Shown piece by piece: positions 41,316 to 48,087 of a DNA stretch of 64,000 nucleotides (position 1 is its first letter; each line of letters starts with the position of its first letter). The DNA lies in contig DIVA01000059.1 of NCBI GenBank assembly GCA_002435705.1, positions 79,128 through 143,127 on the forward strand. Direction: 5' to 3'. The translations under genes were made by a program, and so were the position numbers. The notes under the pieces were generated by a model. That model was not told where the DNA came from, ran no database searches, and was given only the letters and a program-made list of their open reading frames with translations. This DNA comes from Bacteriovoracaceae bacterium UBA6144 (GTDB lineage Bacteria; Bdellovibrionota; Bacteriovoracia; Bacteriovoracales; Bacteriovoracaceae).

Positions 41316-42233
41316 TTAGTAGATCATTCCAATGACCCATAATCCGACAGATGCAGTGTCGAGGGCCGGTTTCTGCAAGGCATTAATCCTGACAAACGGA
41401 TAAAGGATAAGGGATGGATTGACAGTGTAGTTCACACCGACAAATGCCCCTTGGTAGATTCGTTGCACATAATTAAGTGATTTAGCACCTTTGGTTTGAG
41501 CATGCTCAAACTCCTGCTCAAAATAGATCTGCGGCTGCCAGCGGTCATTGATGGTGTAACCAACGTATGGCGCCAGATAAAGAAACCAGTACTCATCATC
41601 AGCAGCACCAGAGAAGTTATAACGAGGAAGGATCCAAGAACCGAACACCCATCTACTACCCTTTGGAGCGTAGTCGAGGACACAGAAGCAATCAACGAAA
41701 CCGTCTCGCTTAGCAGCTCGAGTCGACTTCTGAATAGGCACACCATAACTGGCTTGCATGAACCATGACCAACCATCACCGAGATCCCAAAATCTTCTCA
41801 ATCCCAAAACGGGATCAAGCACGCGGATCTGGCTTTTATCAGGGTTATTGTAGTTTCTAGTCGTGGTCCACTGTGTTTCAAAACGCGGGTTCACAAAGGG
41901 CTCAAAACCATTATCAAGTTTATAGCGAAAGCTAAATTGGTTCCAAGTATTCCAAGGAACTGATCCTTGATCGCGATCACCATTAGATTTTGTTCTCACA
42001 CGATATTTGTCTGGACGCTCAAGGGCCGGACCGTGAGTCTCCCCGAAGTAGGCAATTGAAAATCTCTTGGGAGCAGGTTTGGCTGAAGGCTCTGGAGCTG
42101 GAGCGGGCTTAACTTCTTCTTTTTTAACTTCTTTGACTGTCTCTACTGCTTTCTTCTTATCAGATTTTTTTGAGGATTGAGCTTGAACAGAAAACGAGCT
42201 AACCAAAACGAGACAAAATAATAAACGGGCCAT
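41316..42233 (-). CDS. Outer-membrane beta-barrel-type protein, unknown function
   Basis: A 305-residue protein with signal peptide (MARLLFCLVLVSSFSVQA, cut near QSSKK). A short Lys/Pro/Glu/Ala-rich linker (about 20-60, KEEVKPAPAPEPSAKPAPK) is followed by a region of alternating beta strands with many Trp and Tyr, such as GWSWFMQASYGVPI and WVFGSWILPRYNF. It ends in GLWVIGMIY. The pattern fits a small outer-membrane barrel. I do not recognise the family. An in-frame TTG at 42263 is less likely because the signal peptide would be displaced. Confidence 0.65.
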   Translation of the reverse strand: MARLLFCLVLVSSFSVQAQSSKKSDKKKAVETVKEVKKEEVKPAPAPEPSAKPAPKRFSIAYFGETHGPALERPDKYRVRTKSNGDRDQGSVPWNTWNQFSFRYKLDNGFEPFVNPRFETQWTTTRNYNNPDKSQIRVLDPVLGLRRFWDLGDGWSWFMQASYGVPIQKSTRAAKRDGFVDCFCVLDYAPKGSRWVFGSWILPRYNFSGAADDEYWFLYLAPYVGYTINDRWQPQIYFEQEFEHAQTKGAKSLNYVQRIYQGAFVGVNYTVNPSLILYPFVRINALQKPALDTASVGLWVIGMIY

Positions 42234-42334
42234 AGCAACAGAATCCTCATAATAAATAGACAAGAAGTCTGCAAAAATTGCACATTAGTGAAGACACTGA
42301 CAACAAATAATTCCCGAGATTAAAAGGTCTTCAT

Positions 42335-42565
42335 ATGAGCAAACTGCAAACCTTCGCCCAATTCTTTGAAATGATGAACAATATGGATGCTGACACCATG
42401 ACGGCCCTGGTAGAGAAACATCTCTCTGACGAGGAACTTGAACACTTCGTGCGTCACTTGGAAGATTTCTACGGCATCGAAGAAGAGGAAGAGCTAGGAC
42501 ATTTGGCCCAAATTATGGTTACAGGCTACCTTGCAGCAAAATCTGAGCAAGGTCAGCTCCAGTAA
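42335..42565 (+). CDS. Small acidic helical protein, unknown function
   Basis: A 76-residue protein, all-helical in pattern (KLQTFAQFFEMMNNMDADTMTALVEKHL, then SDEELEHFVRHLEDFYGIEEEEEL). There is no signal or membrane span. I do not recognise it. AAAGG is about 8 nt before the ATG. It is divergent from the outer-membrane gene and overlaps the end of the convergent gene by 13 nt. Confidence 0.6.
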   Translation: MSKLQTFAQFFEMMNNMDADTMTALVEKHLSDEELEHFVRHLEDFYGIEEEEELGHLAQIMVTGYLAAKSEQGQLQ

Positions 42566-43350
42566 TCGAGCTCGGATTCAACTTTTTTCCAAAATCGTCG
42601 CGCCAGAGCAGCTTCTTGCAGGAAGTACCATGTGGTCTCCAGCACAGGAAGCTCTCTGGATCTCTTAGCCAAAAGCTTAAACAGATCACTCAGTTCCGAA
42701 GAGAATTCCCCCTGAAGAAAAATCTTCTCAAAGGCTTCCCCAAGCCATGCTTCTTCGGCTTGAAAGCATAGACTTCCACTTTCCTGATGAAACTCAATCC
42801 CAAGCGGCAGGGCCTCAAACACCTGCGCCAGCTCAGACCAGCGACGAAGTGCTATTTTGGCATCGAGGATAGGTCCGATACGACGAGAGTGAGACGTCAG
42901 GTTTTTAATTTTTGGGTGAAGAATAAATCCATGAGCCGTCTTCTCTATCCAAAAATTAAAACCAGGATCAGAGATATTACAGACACTTTCCTCTTTCACC
43001 GGAAAGCGTCTCATGCCGAGTCGCTGATGGAGAATTTCAGCTTCCTCACGATACTCACACGGGAAATAATTGAGCTTATGCCAGCGCGCCCGCCCTTCAC
43101 TGATAAGACGCAAAGTTGGGTAATCTTCTGGTGAGGCTTTAATTTTTTCAAGATCGATTAAAAGATTATCTGAGAGCAGGCTACGAATAACAAAAGTTCC
43201 ACCGTGATGATCCACATGAAAAAAGAGTCCTGGCTTGGCAGGCACTAAAGGAAGTTCAACTTCCGGCTCCCACCCCTCTTCATCCTCTTCCATCCAATCC
43301 TGAGACTGGTCTTTAAAGGTTTGCTTCACTAAAAAGGAAAGATCTTCCAT
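42553..43350 (-). CDS. Cytosolic protein of unknown function
   Basis: A 265-residue protein with no signal peptide or membrane span and no motif that I recognise. The N-terminus is acidic (QDWMEEDEEGWEPEVELP), and the middle is beta-rich (GLFFHVDHHGGTFVIRSLL). There are three Cys residues. It precedes, in the same direction, no close neighbour downstream; the yggT-family gene ends 9 nt before its start, so the two may be co-transcribed. Confidence 0.55.
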   Translation of the reverse strand: MEDLSFLVKQTFKDQSQDWMEEDEEGWEPEVELPLVPAKPGLFFHVDHHGGTFVIRSLLSDNLLIDLEKIKASPEDYPTLRLISEGRARWHKLNYFPCEYREEAEILHQRLGMRRFPVKEESVCNISDPGFNFWIEKTAHGFILHPKIKNLTSHSRRIGPILDAKIALRRWSELAQVFEALPLGIEFHQESGSLCFQAEEAWLGEAFEKIFLQGEFSSELSDLFKLLAKRSRELPVLETTWYFLQEAALARRFWKKVESELDYWS

Positions 43351-43359
43351 TAAAAATCC

Positions 43360-43587
43360 TTAAATAAAACTTATAACCATTCTTAGTACAAGGATCACAA
43401 CCATCGGTGAGGGATCAAAAGGAATATTAGGTGGCAAAAGATTACGAATCGGCTTCTGAGGGACATCGACAATAGCTCTCAATTGCACGACCACGGGATG
43501 ACGACGAAGCTTTTGATCGGGAACAAACCCGATGATCACATCGATAAAAGTGAGAATAATGAAAATTTCAAGTAATGCCGCTATCAT
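43360..43587 (-). CDS. YggT family membrane protein
   Basis: A 75-residue membrane protein of the YggT family. Two spans flank the family signature PQKPIRNLLPPNIPFDPSPMVVILVL, where the R-x-L-L-P-P and D-x-S-P parts are typical. Related proteins are linked to membrane shape, osmotic shock or cell-division clusters in other bacteria, but the function is not firm. This copy has one YggT repeat instead of two. Confidence 0.78.
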   Translation of the reverse strand: MIAALLEIFIILTFIDVIIGFVPDQKLRRHPVVVQLRAIVDVPQKPIRNLLPPNIPFDPSPMVVILVLRMVISFI

Positions 43588-43623
43588 TCATTCATGATAG
43601 CGGGCCAGGATAGCTTTGAGAAA

Positions 43624-43971
43624 CTAAAATTTAAAATTCGCAGTGACTGCAGCAAGCACAAAAAGAATCATCATGATCATGTAGGAAATGGATCCAAGTT
43701 GGGGAGCCCTTTTTACGACCACCGCACTTCCCACTCCGATGATAAACCAGATGGCAAACTTCACAAAAATCCACACCGGCCAGGCCTGACCGTGACCAAT
43801 CCCTAAACGGGCCATCAGACCCATGCCTGAGACGAGAACGAAAAGCGTCGCCACACCTGTCAGAATTTTGAAAGCCTTCGTTTTAACGCCAAAGAACTGA
43901 ACAGCAAACCCAGTTAAAAGGAGTGCTAAAGAACTAAGATGAATAACTTTATAAATTTCATAACTGATCAT
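43624..43971 (-). CDS. Four-span membrane protein, SirB-like
   Basis: A 115-residue protein with four hydrophobic helices (near 9-27, 36-53, 65-84, 95-112). The N-terminal IYKVIHLSSLALLLTG contains a His that recalls the heme-ligand helices of small cytochrome b/CopD/SirB-type proteins. Function unknown. It starts 7 nt after the pepD stop, so it is probably co-transcribed with pepD. Confidence 0.6.
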   Translation of the reverse strand: MISYEIYKVIHLSSLALLLTGFAVQFFGVKTKAFKILTGVATLFVLVSGMGLMARLGIGHGQAWPVWIFVKFAIWFIIGVGSAVVVKRAPQLGSISYMIMMILFVLAAVTANFKF

Positions 43972-43978
43972 AAAAACC

Positions 43979-45433
43979 TCAAATTTTTGCTAATACGTGT
44001 TTTAAAAGATCCCAAAATTTTTCCACACTTTCAACTTCCACACGCTCATCTGGCGAGTGAGCTCCCGTGATAGTGGGGCCGAAAGAGACAGCATCAATGG
44101 GACCAATCTTATCTCGAAGAATCCCACACTCAAGGCCTGCGTGGATAGCAGTAATTTTGGGCTTCTTTTGATAGAGAGACTCATAAACTGCACTCATCTG
44201 ATCTAAAAGCTTATTTTCCCGCACTGGCTTCCAGCTAGGATATTCCCCGTCTTTATGGGCCTTAAGTCCCATGAGAGCTGCTAAGGATTGAATCTGATGC
44301 TCCAGAGGAACGCACTCTGCGCGATCAAAAAAGCGCAGAGAAGTCTGAATGTAGAACTGACCGCGCACAAAAAGGCACTTGGCCAGATTATTAGAAAGGG
44401 CCACCAATTCACGCTGGCTCGCGAGATCATACTTATGAGCGCCATGGGGAAAAGCACTTAAGAGTGAGAGCACCTGTGAGAGCGACTGCTGCTCCAGACC
44501 TGTGGTGACAAGATCACATGACTCAATGTCTGCTTTAAAGTTTTGATCATTTTTAGGTTGAAAACTCATCCAGCGCTGAGTGACCTGTTGGAGAGATTTC
44601 TGAAATGAGTGAATCTGTGACTCTTCAAGGCTCACAATCGCCCAAGCATCGCGTGGGATAATGTTATGAGCTTTTCCGGCACGAAGTTCATGCAACATAA
44701 GCACATCTTTCATTTCCCAGAGAATTTCCGTTAAAAACTTAATGGCATTGCCTCGTTGCTCATGGATATCAACTCCCGAATGCCCACCAAGAAACCCCGA
44801 AACCACCAGCTTAAATGTCTTAGGCTGTTTAAAGCGAGCTTCACTCTGGAGGAGCTCACCAGTGAGCTCGTAGTCAATCCCACCGGCACATCCGATGTAG
44901 AAGCTTCCCCATTCTTCGGTATCGAGATTGAGCAGACGGCGACTTTTAAAAAGAGAGGGATCAACTCCCCAGGCCCCTTTGAGTCCTGTTTCTTCATCAA
45001 CGGTGAAAAGGATTTCAAGCGGTGGATGAGAAATATCCTTCGCCTCCATGAGTGCCATAGCAGCGGCACATCCAATCCCATTGTCCGCGCCCAGCGTGGT
45101 TCGATCAGCCTTTAACCAGCTTCCGTCTTTAATCACCGTGATGGGATCGGTGTGGAAATTAATAACTTTTTCAGGAGCAGCATCCGTCACCATATCCATG
45201 TGGTTTTGAATGATGAGGGGTAAGCTCCCTTCTCGATCTTTCGAAGCTGGCTTATAAACGATGACATTGCCCACCTCGTCCACTTTTGTTTCAAGACCTA
45301 GATCTTGAGCGAACTTTAAGATGTGCTCACGGATTTTATCCTCAAACTTAGAAGGCCTAGGCAGTTGAGTGATGTGATAAAAGTTTCTCCAGAGACTCTC
45401 TGGTTGGTGTGGAAAAATTTCAGGAATGGCCAT
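43979..45433 (-). CDS. pepD: Aminoacyl-histidine dipeptidase (Xaa-His dipeptidase)
   Basis: A 484-residue M20-family metallopeptidase that cleaves dipeptides such as carnosine-like Xaa-His. Visible: IIQNHMDMV (first zinc His and catalytic Asp), TTLGADNGIG (bridging Asp), TVDEETGLKGA (catalytic Glu and metal Glu), NLDTEEWG (metal Asp) and HAGLECG near the C-terminus (last His). It is cytosolic. Length equals E. coli PepD (485). It could process peptides taken from prey or medium. Confidence 0.93.
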   Translation of the reverse strand: MAIPEIFPHQPESLWRNFYHITQLPRPSKFEDKIREHILKFAQDLGLETKVDEVGNVIVYKPASKDREGSLPLIIQNHMDMVTDAAPEKVINFHTDPITVIKDGSWLKADRTTLGADNGIGCAAAMALMEAKDISHPPLEILFTVDEETGLKGAWGVDPSLFKSRRLLNLDTEEWGSFYIGCAGGIDYELTGELLQSEARFKQPKTFKLVVSGFLGGHSGVDIHEQRGNAIKFLTEILWEMKDVLMLHELRAGKAHNIIPRDAWAIVSLEESQIHSFQKSLQQVTQRWMSFQPKNDQNFKADIESCDLVTTGLEQQSLSQVLSLLSAFPHGAHKYDLASQRELVALSNNLAKCLFVRGQFYIQTSLRFFDRAECVPLEHQIQSLAALMGLKAHKDGEYPSWKPVRENKLLDQMSAVYESLYQKKPKITAIHAGLECGILRDKIGPIDAVSFGPTITGAHSPDERVEVESVEKFWDLLKHVLAKI

Positions 45434-45504
45434 CGTGATCTCCCCGTTAACCGATTGAATTCACACTAACTACCACCCGCACTTAGGGTCGTCATCATGT
45501 TTAG

Positions 45505-45533
45505 TTGACGAGATGCAAAATGTCTTTTATAGC
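45505..45533 (+). promoter_or_regulatory. Sigma-70-type promoter for the small secreted protein gene
   Basis: TTGACG at 45505-45510 and TATAGC at 45528-45533 are spaced by 17 nt; the ribosome-binding site GGAGG and the ATG at 45563 follow. Confidence 0.55.
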
Positions 45534-45562
45534 CTTCATATATTTTTTTGGAGGATACACCT

Positions 45563-45874
45563 ATGCGTCTTTTAGCTGCTTTGACTTTGATCTTTAGTTT
45601 TTCAGCTTTCGCTTTCTTTCCTGTAAACCCGTTGGTTCAGGTGAGAGGAAACGTGGTGAGCGCCCAGGTTTATAACCCTTACTACGAACCTATCCTGTGT
45701 GAAGGCTTTGCCTTCGGAAGAACTTATTCCGGAGTGGTGCTTCAGTCACGTGTCGCAGACATTATTCCTGCTGGTGGATATCGTTTTGCTTATGTCCACA
45801 CCAACGCCTTCTTGAACCCATTTGTTCAAGGCTGGGCGCAGATTCATTGTCGATTCGTGGGAAGATACTACTAA
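45563..45874 (+). CDS. Small secreted protein, unknown function
   Basis: A 103-residue protein with signal peptide (MRLLAALTLIFSFSAFAF, cut near FFPVN). The mature 85 residues are beta-rich with two Cys (in LCEGFAFG and IHCRFVG), compatible with a disulfide-linked immunoglobulin-like or jelly-roll fold. GGAGG is 8 nt before the ATG, and a good promoter precedes it. It is convergent with the rhodanese-like gene, one nucleotide apart. Confidence 0.68.
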   Translation: MRLLAALTLIFSFSAFAFFPVNPLVQVRGNVVSAQVYNPYYEPILCEGFAFGRTYSGVVLQSRVADIIPAGGYRFAYVHTNAFLNPFVQGWAQIHCRFVGRYY

Positions 45875-45875
45875 A

Positions 45876-46190
45876 CTAGTTCAGGCCCTTATCCAACAGA
45901 ACGTCGTTATCTGAACCTCTGTAGTAGTACACAAAATGGTAGCCATCGGCTGCGAGATCGTCGGCTGCTTTTTGAACAGTGTCATCATTCTCTGACGTCG
46001 TATAGACGATGATATTTTGAGTTTTATTTGGAAACTGAGAAGAAAACTTCGAGATAAAATCACTTCCATAAGGAATATGAGCCGTGTTCTCGTAACCAAC
46101 CAACATCTTGGGTTGAATATTGACGAGAGCAAAATTTAATCTCTCCTCAAGTCTCTGCTTAAACACTTCTCTTCCGATTTCGTATTTCAT
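45876..46190 (-). CDS. Rhodanese-like domain protein without the catalytic Cys
   Basis: A 104-residue single rhodanese-like domain. The order fits: helix (IGREVFKQRLEERL), strand NFALVNIQPK, the HIP segment (TAHIPYGSDF), strand IIVYTTSENDD, helix VQKAADDLAADGYHFVYYYRG. Active rhodaneses have Cys at the start of the loop after IVVY; here it is Thr (VYTTSEN), and the loop Arg is also absent. Sulfur transfer is therefore unlikely, and a binding role is inferred. The start at 46190 is supported by GGGGGTG upstream. Confidence 0.65.
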   Translation of the reverse strand: MKYEIGREVFKQRLEERLNFALVNIQPKMLVGYENTAHIPYGSDFISKFSSQFPNKTQNIIVYTTSENDDTVQKAADDLAADGYHFVYYYRGSDNDVLLDKGLN

Positions 46191-46210
46191 AGCAACACCC
46201 CCAACAGTCA

Positions 46211-46239
46211 TGGCCAAGTTTTAAAGATTTCCCTATATT
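46211..46239 (+). promoter_or_regulatory. Promoter of the AgmX-like lipoprotein gene, leaderless
   Basis: TGGCCA (46211-46216) and TATATT (46234-46239) are spaced by 17 nt. The -10 box ends 6 nt before the ATG at 46246, and no Shine-Dalgarno sequence is present. Confidence 0.5.
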
Positions 46240-46245
46240 AGTTGG

Positions 46246-46626
46246 ATGAAAGCTTTTTGTCCCTCTTCTATTTTTGTTTTCTGCCTTGCAACACTCTTAA
46301 GTTTTGGTTGTGCGACATCAAACAAGCCGTCAAAAGATGACTGGGAAGAAAAGGTCCAGGCAAAACTCTCCACTGAGCAGGGAAAATTCCAAATTTGCAG
46401 TAAGTACATTTCCTATGTCTCCAAAAAAGACATTACCGTTAGTATGACTTTTAGACTTAACCCAACCGGCGCATTGGAGACCTTGTGGCTCGACGAAAGC
46501 GAGGCTTGGGACACGCGCTTTTATGACTGCCTCTTCAACGTCATCGATCAAATGGGCTTCCCCTCTTTTAATGAAGACGTTTCTTTGGAAGTCCAGCAAG
46601 ACATTACTTACCGGTCACGAGGTTAA
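46246..46626 (+). CDS. Lipoprotein with AgmX/PglI-like C-terminal domain
   Basis: A 126-residue lipoprotein (lipobox LSFGC, Cys22). The mature part, DITVSMTFRLNPTGALETLWLDESEAWDTRFYDCLFNVIDQMGFPSFNED, has the pattern of the AgmX/PglI C-terminal domain, which resembles TonB C-terminal domains: strand, G-turn, helix with one Cys, then a FP motif. These domains occur in Myxococcus gliding and related envelope proteins. Here it is alone on a lipid anchor. It ends one nucleotide before the deaminase gene. Confidence 0.7.
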   Translation: MKAFCPSSIFVFCLATLLSFGCATSNKPSKDDWEEKVQAKLSTEQGKFQICSKYISYVSKKDITVSMTFRLNPTGALETLWLDESEAWDTRFYDCLFNVIDQMGFPSFNEDVSLEVQQDITYRSRG

Positions 46627-46627
46627 G

Positions 46628-47128
46628 ATGACACTGAACTGGGACGAATACTTCATGCTCCAGGCGATTGTGGCGAGCTTTAAGAGCAAGGACCCAAACA
46701 CTAAAGTGGGCTGCGTTTTTGTAGACAGCCAAAATCACCAGATCTCTATGGGCTATAATGGCCAGATCGCGGGCCTTGATGAATCTCAGCTTTCTTGGAA
46801 AAACGAAAGATCACTCCCCCTGGATCAGCAAAAGTACGCCTACGTCGTCCACTCAGAGGCTAACGCCATCCTTCATGCTAAGGGCAAACTTGAGGGATCA
46901 AAGCTCTATGTCACACTTTTTCCCTGCCACGAATGTGCCAAAATGCTCGCAACTGTTCGCGTGAGTGAAGTGATTTATCTTTCAGATAAGTACAACGGAA
47001 CCGTTGAGAATAATATTTCAAAAAAAATTCTGGGCCTCAGTGGCATCACAACTCGTCAGCTTTCATTACCTGAAAACCTTACTCAGTCTTTAGTGGCCCA
47101 CATCGAAAAAACAAATCAAGACCAATAA
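46628..47128 (+). CDS. Deoxycytidylate (dCMP) deaminase family protein
   Basis: A 166-residue zinc-dependent deaminase, probably converting dCMP to dUMP for dTMP supply. The HxE motif is in VHSEANAIL (His75, Glu77) and the PCxxC motif in LFPCHECAKML (Cys100, Cys103). The early DPNTKVGC segment is typical. The ATG at 46628 is chosen because the domain starts immediately (NWDEYFMLQA); an earlier in-frame start would overlap the lipoprotein gene. ComEB-type proteins are the same family. Confidence 0.88.
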   Translation: MTLNWDEYFMLQAIVASFKSKDPNTKVGCVFVDSQNHQISMGYNGQIAGLDESQLSWKNERSLPLDQQKYAYVVHSEANAILHAKGKLEGSKLYVTLFPCHECAKMLATVRVSEVIYLSDKYNGTVENNISKKILGLSGITTRQLSLPENLTQSLVAHIEKTNQDQ

Positions 47129-47701
47129 CTACTTTTTAGCTTTAATCCAAGCAGTCACTTGCAGCTTAATGGCCTGATCTACGGGAATATCAATTTTTTG
47201 AACCTTCTCTTTCTCCACTAATAAGGTCAGCCCACCCAGCATATAACTGAAAGGCACGTAGACTGAGATGAGGTTTGTTCCAGGGAGCTCTTCCAGATGA
47301 TCTCTTGTCACAAGCCCCATGACCTTGACTCCCCCGTATTCTATTAACACCACACTTTGATGAGTCTCTCGATCTGAACGACCCGGAAGAAGGGCCATGA
47401 GGTCTTTAAGCGGGTTATAAATAACTTTGATCAGCGGAAATTCTTCCAGTTTTTTCATGAACCAACTAAAAATTCGACCGGTCAGGTAGCTGTGGGCCAG
47501 CAACCCCACCAAAAAAATGAAAAGAAGAGTTAACACGATTCCAGTTCCGGGCCAGTAGAATTCCTGACCAACAGCCCAGAGTACCACTGATCCAAAGAGT
47601 CCTTCGGCTTTAGCACTGGCCCAATAAAGAAGATAAAACGTGAGAGTGATCGGGAGAACAACGATCAAACCGCGGAAGAAAGTCTGGTTAATTTTTTTCA
47701 T
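47129..47701 (-). CDS. DUF502 family membrane protein
   Basis: A 190-residue membrane protein. Two spans near the N-terminus (GLIVVLPITLTFYLLYW and IVLTLLFIFLVGLLAH) are followed by the family signature IPLIKVIYNPLKDL-like segment (FPLIKVIYNPLKD) and VFVPTTPNP-like VYVPFSYMLGG. DUF502 proteins are widespread and uncharacterised. The start is the second of two adjacent ATG codons. It is convergent with the deaminase gene. Confidence 0.85.
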   Translation of the reverse strand: MKKINQTFFRGLIVVLPITLTFYLLYWASAKAEGLFGSVVLWAVGQEFYWPGTGIVLTLLFIFLVGLLAHSYLTGRIFSWFMKKLEEFPLIKVIYNPLKDLMALLPGRSDRETHQSVVLIEYGGVKVMGLVTRDHLEELPGTNLISVYVPFSYMLGGLTLLVEKEKVQKIDIPVDQAIKLQVTAWIKAKK

Positions 47702-47761
47702 CATGTGATTGAGAGTATCAGAAGTCAGAGAGTGTGGGGAGAACGATTGAGAGCAGAGGGC

Positions 47762-47790
47762 AAAAAAAAAGGGTCCCGAAGGACCCTTTT
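47762..47790 (-). terminator. Strong terminator of the H1-like gene
   Basis: Read on the minus strand, AAAAGGGTCC and GGACCCTTTT form a stem with a TTCG tetraloop, followed by more T (nine in all). It lies 12 nt after the stop codon. It could also act in the other direction. Confidence 0.9.
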
Positions 47791-47802
47791 CATCTAAGAA
47801 GA

Positions 47803-47928
47803 TTACTTCTTCTTAGCAGCTTTCTTTGTTGCTTTCTTAGCTACTTTCTTCGTAGCTTTCTTTGCAACTTTCTTTGCAACTTTCTTAGTAGCTTTCTTTG
47901 CAACTTTCTTTGTAGCTTTCTTAACCAT
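47803..47928 (-). CDS. Histone-H1-like lysine/alanine-rich DNA-binding protein, 41 residues
   Basis: A 41-residue protein made almost only of Lys, Ala, Thr and Val: MVKKATKKVAKKATKKVAK, then the same KKAT/KKVA tetrapeptide blocks to a KKK end. This is the pattern of the C-terminal tails of H1 and of bacterial Hc1-like or AlgP-like proteins, which bind and condense DNA. GGGAGG is about 7 nt before the ATG and a strong terminator follows, so it is a real single-gene unit. The length may vary between strains because of the repeats. It stands between DUF502 and clpA. Confidence 0.85.
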   Translation of the reverse strand: MVKKATKKVAKKATKKVAKKVAKKATKKVAKKATKKAAKKK

Positions 47929-47977
47929 GATTTCCTCCCAGAAATTGTAGGTTGTTGACCTTTCTTATTTAAAGCTT

Positions 47978-48016
47978 AAATACATTTTTTTTTTAACGCA
48001 AACAAAAAATGTATTT
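47978..48016. repeat. Perfect 13-bp inverted repeat upstream of the H1-like gene
   Basis: AAATACATTTTTT (47978-47990) and AAAAAATGTATTT (48004-48016) are perfect inverted repeats around a 13-nt spacer. It lies 50-88 nt before the start codon, in very A/T-rich sequence. Nothing else is coded in 47929-48087. It may be an operator or a leader hairpin. Confidence 0.6.
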
Positions 48017-48087
48017 TTTTTTCACTTTAATCAAGTTTTCGATCATTTTGTTGTTAAAAGCTTGTCGGTCACTACCCCACAAGAGCT

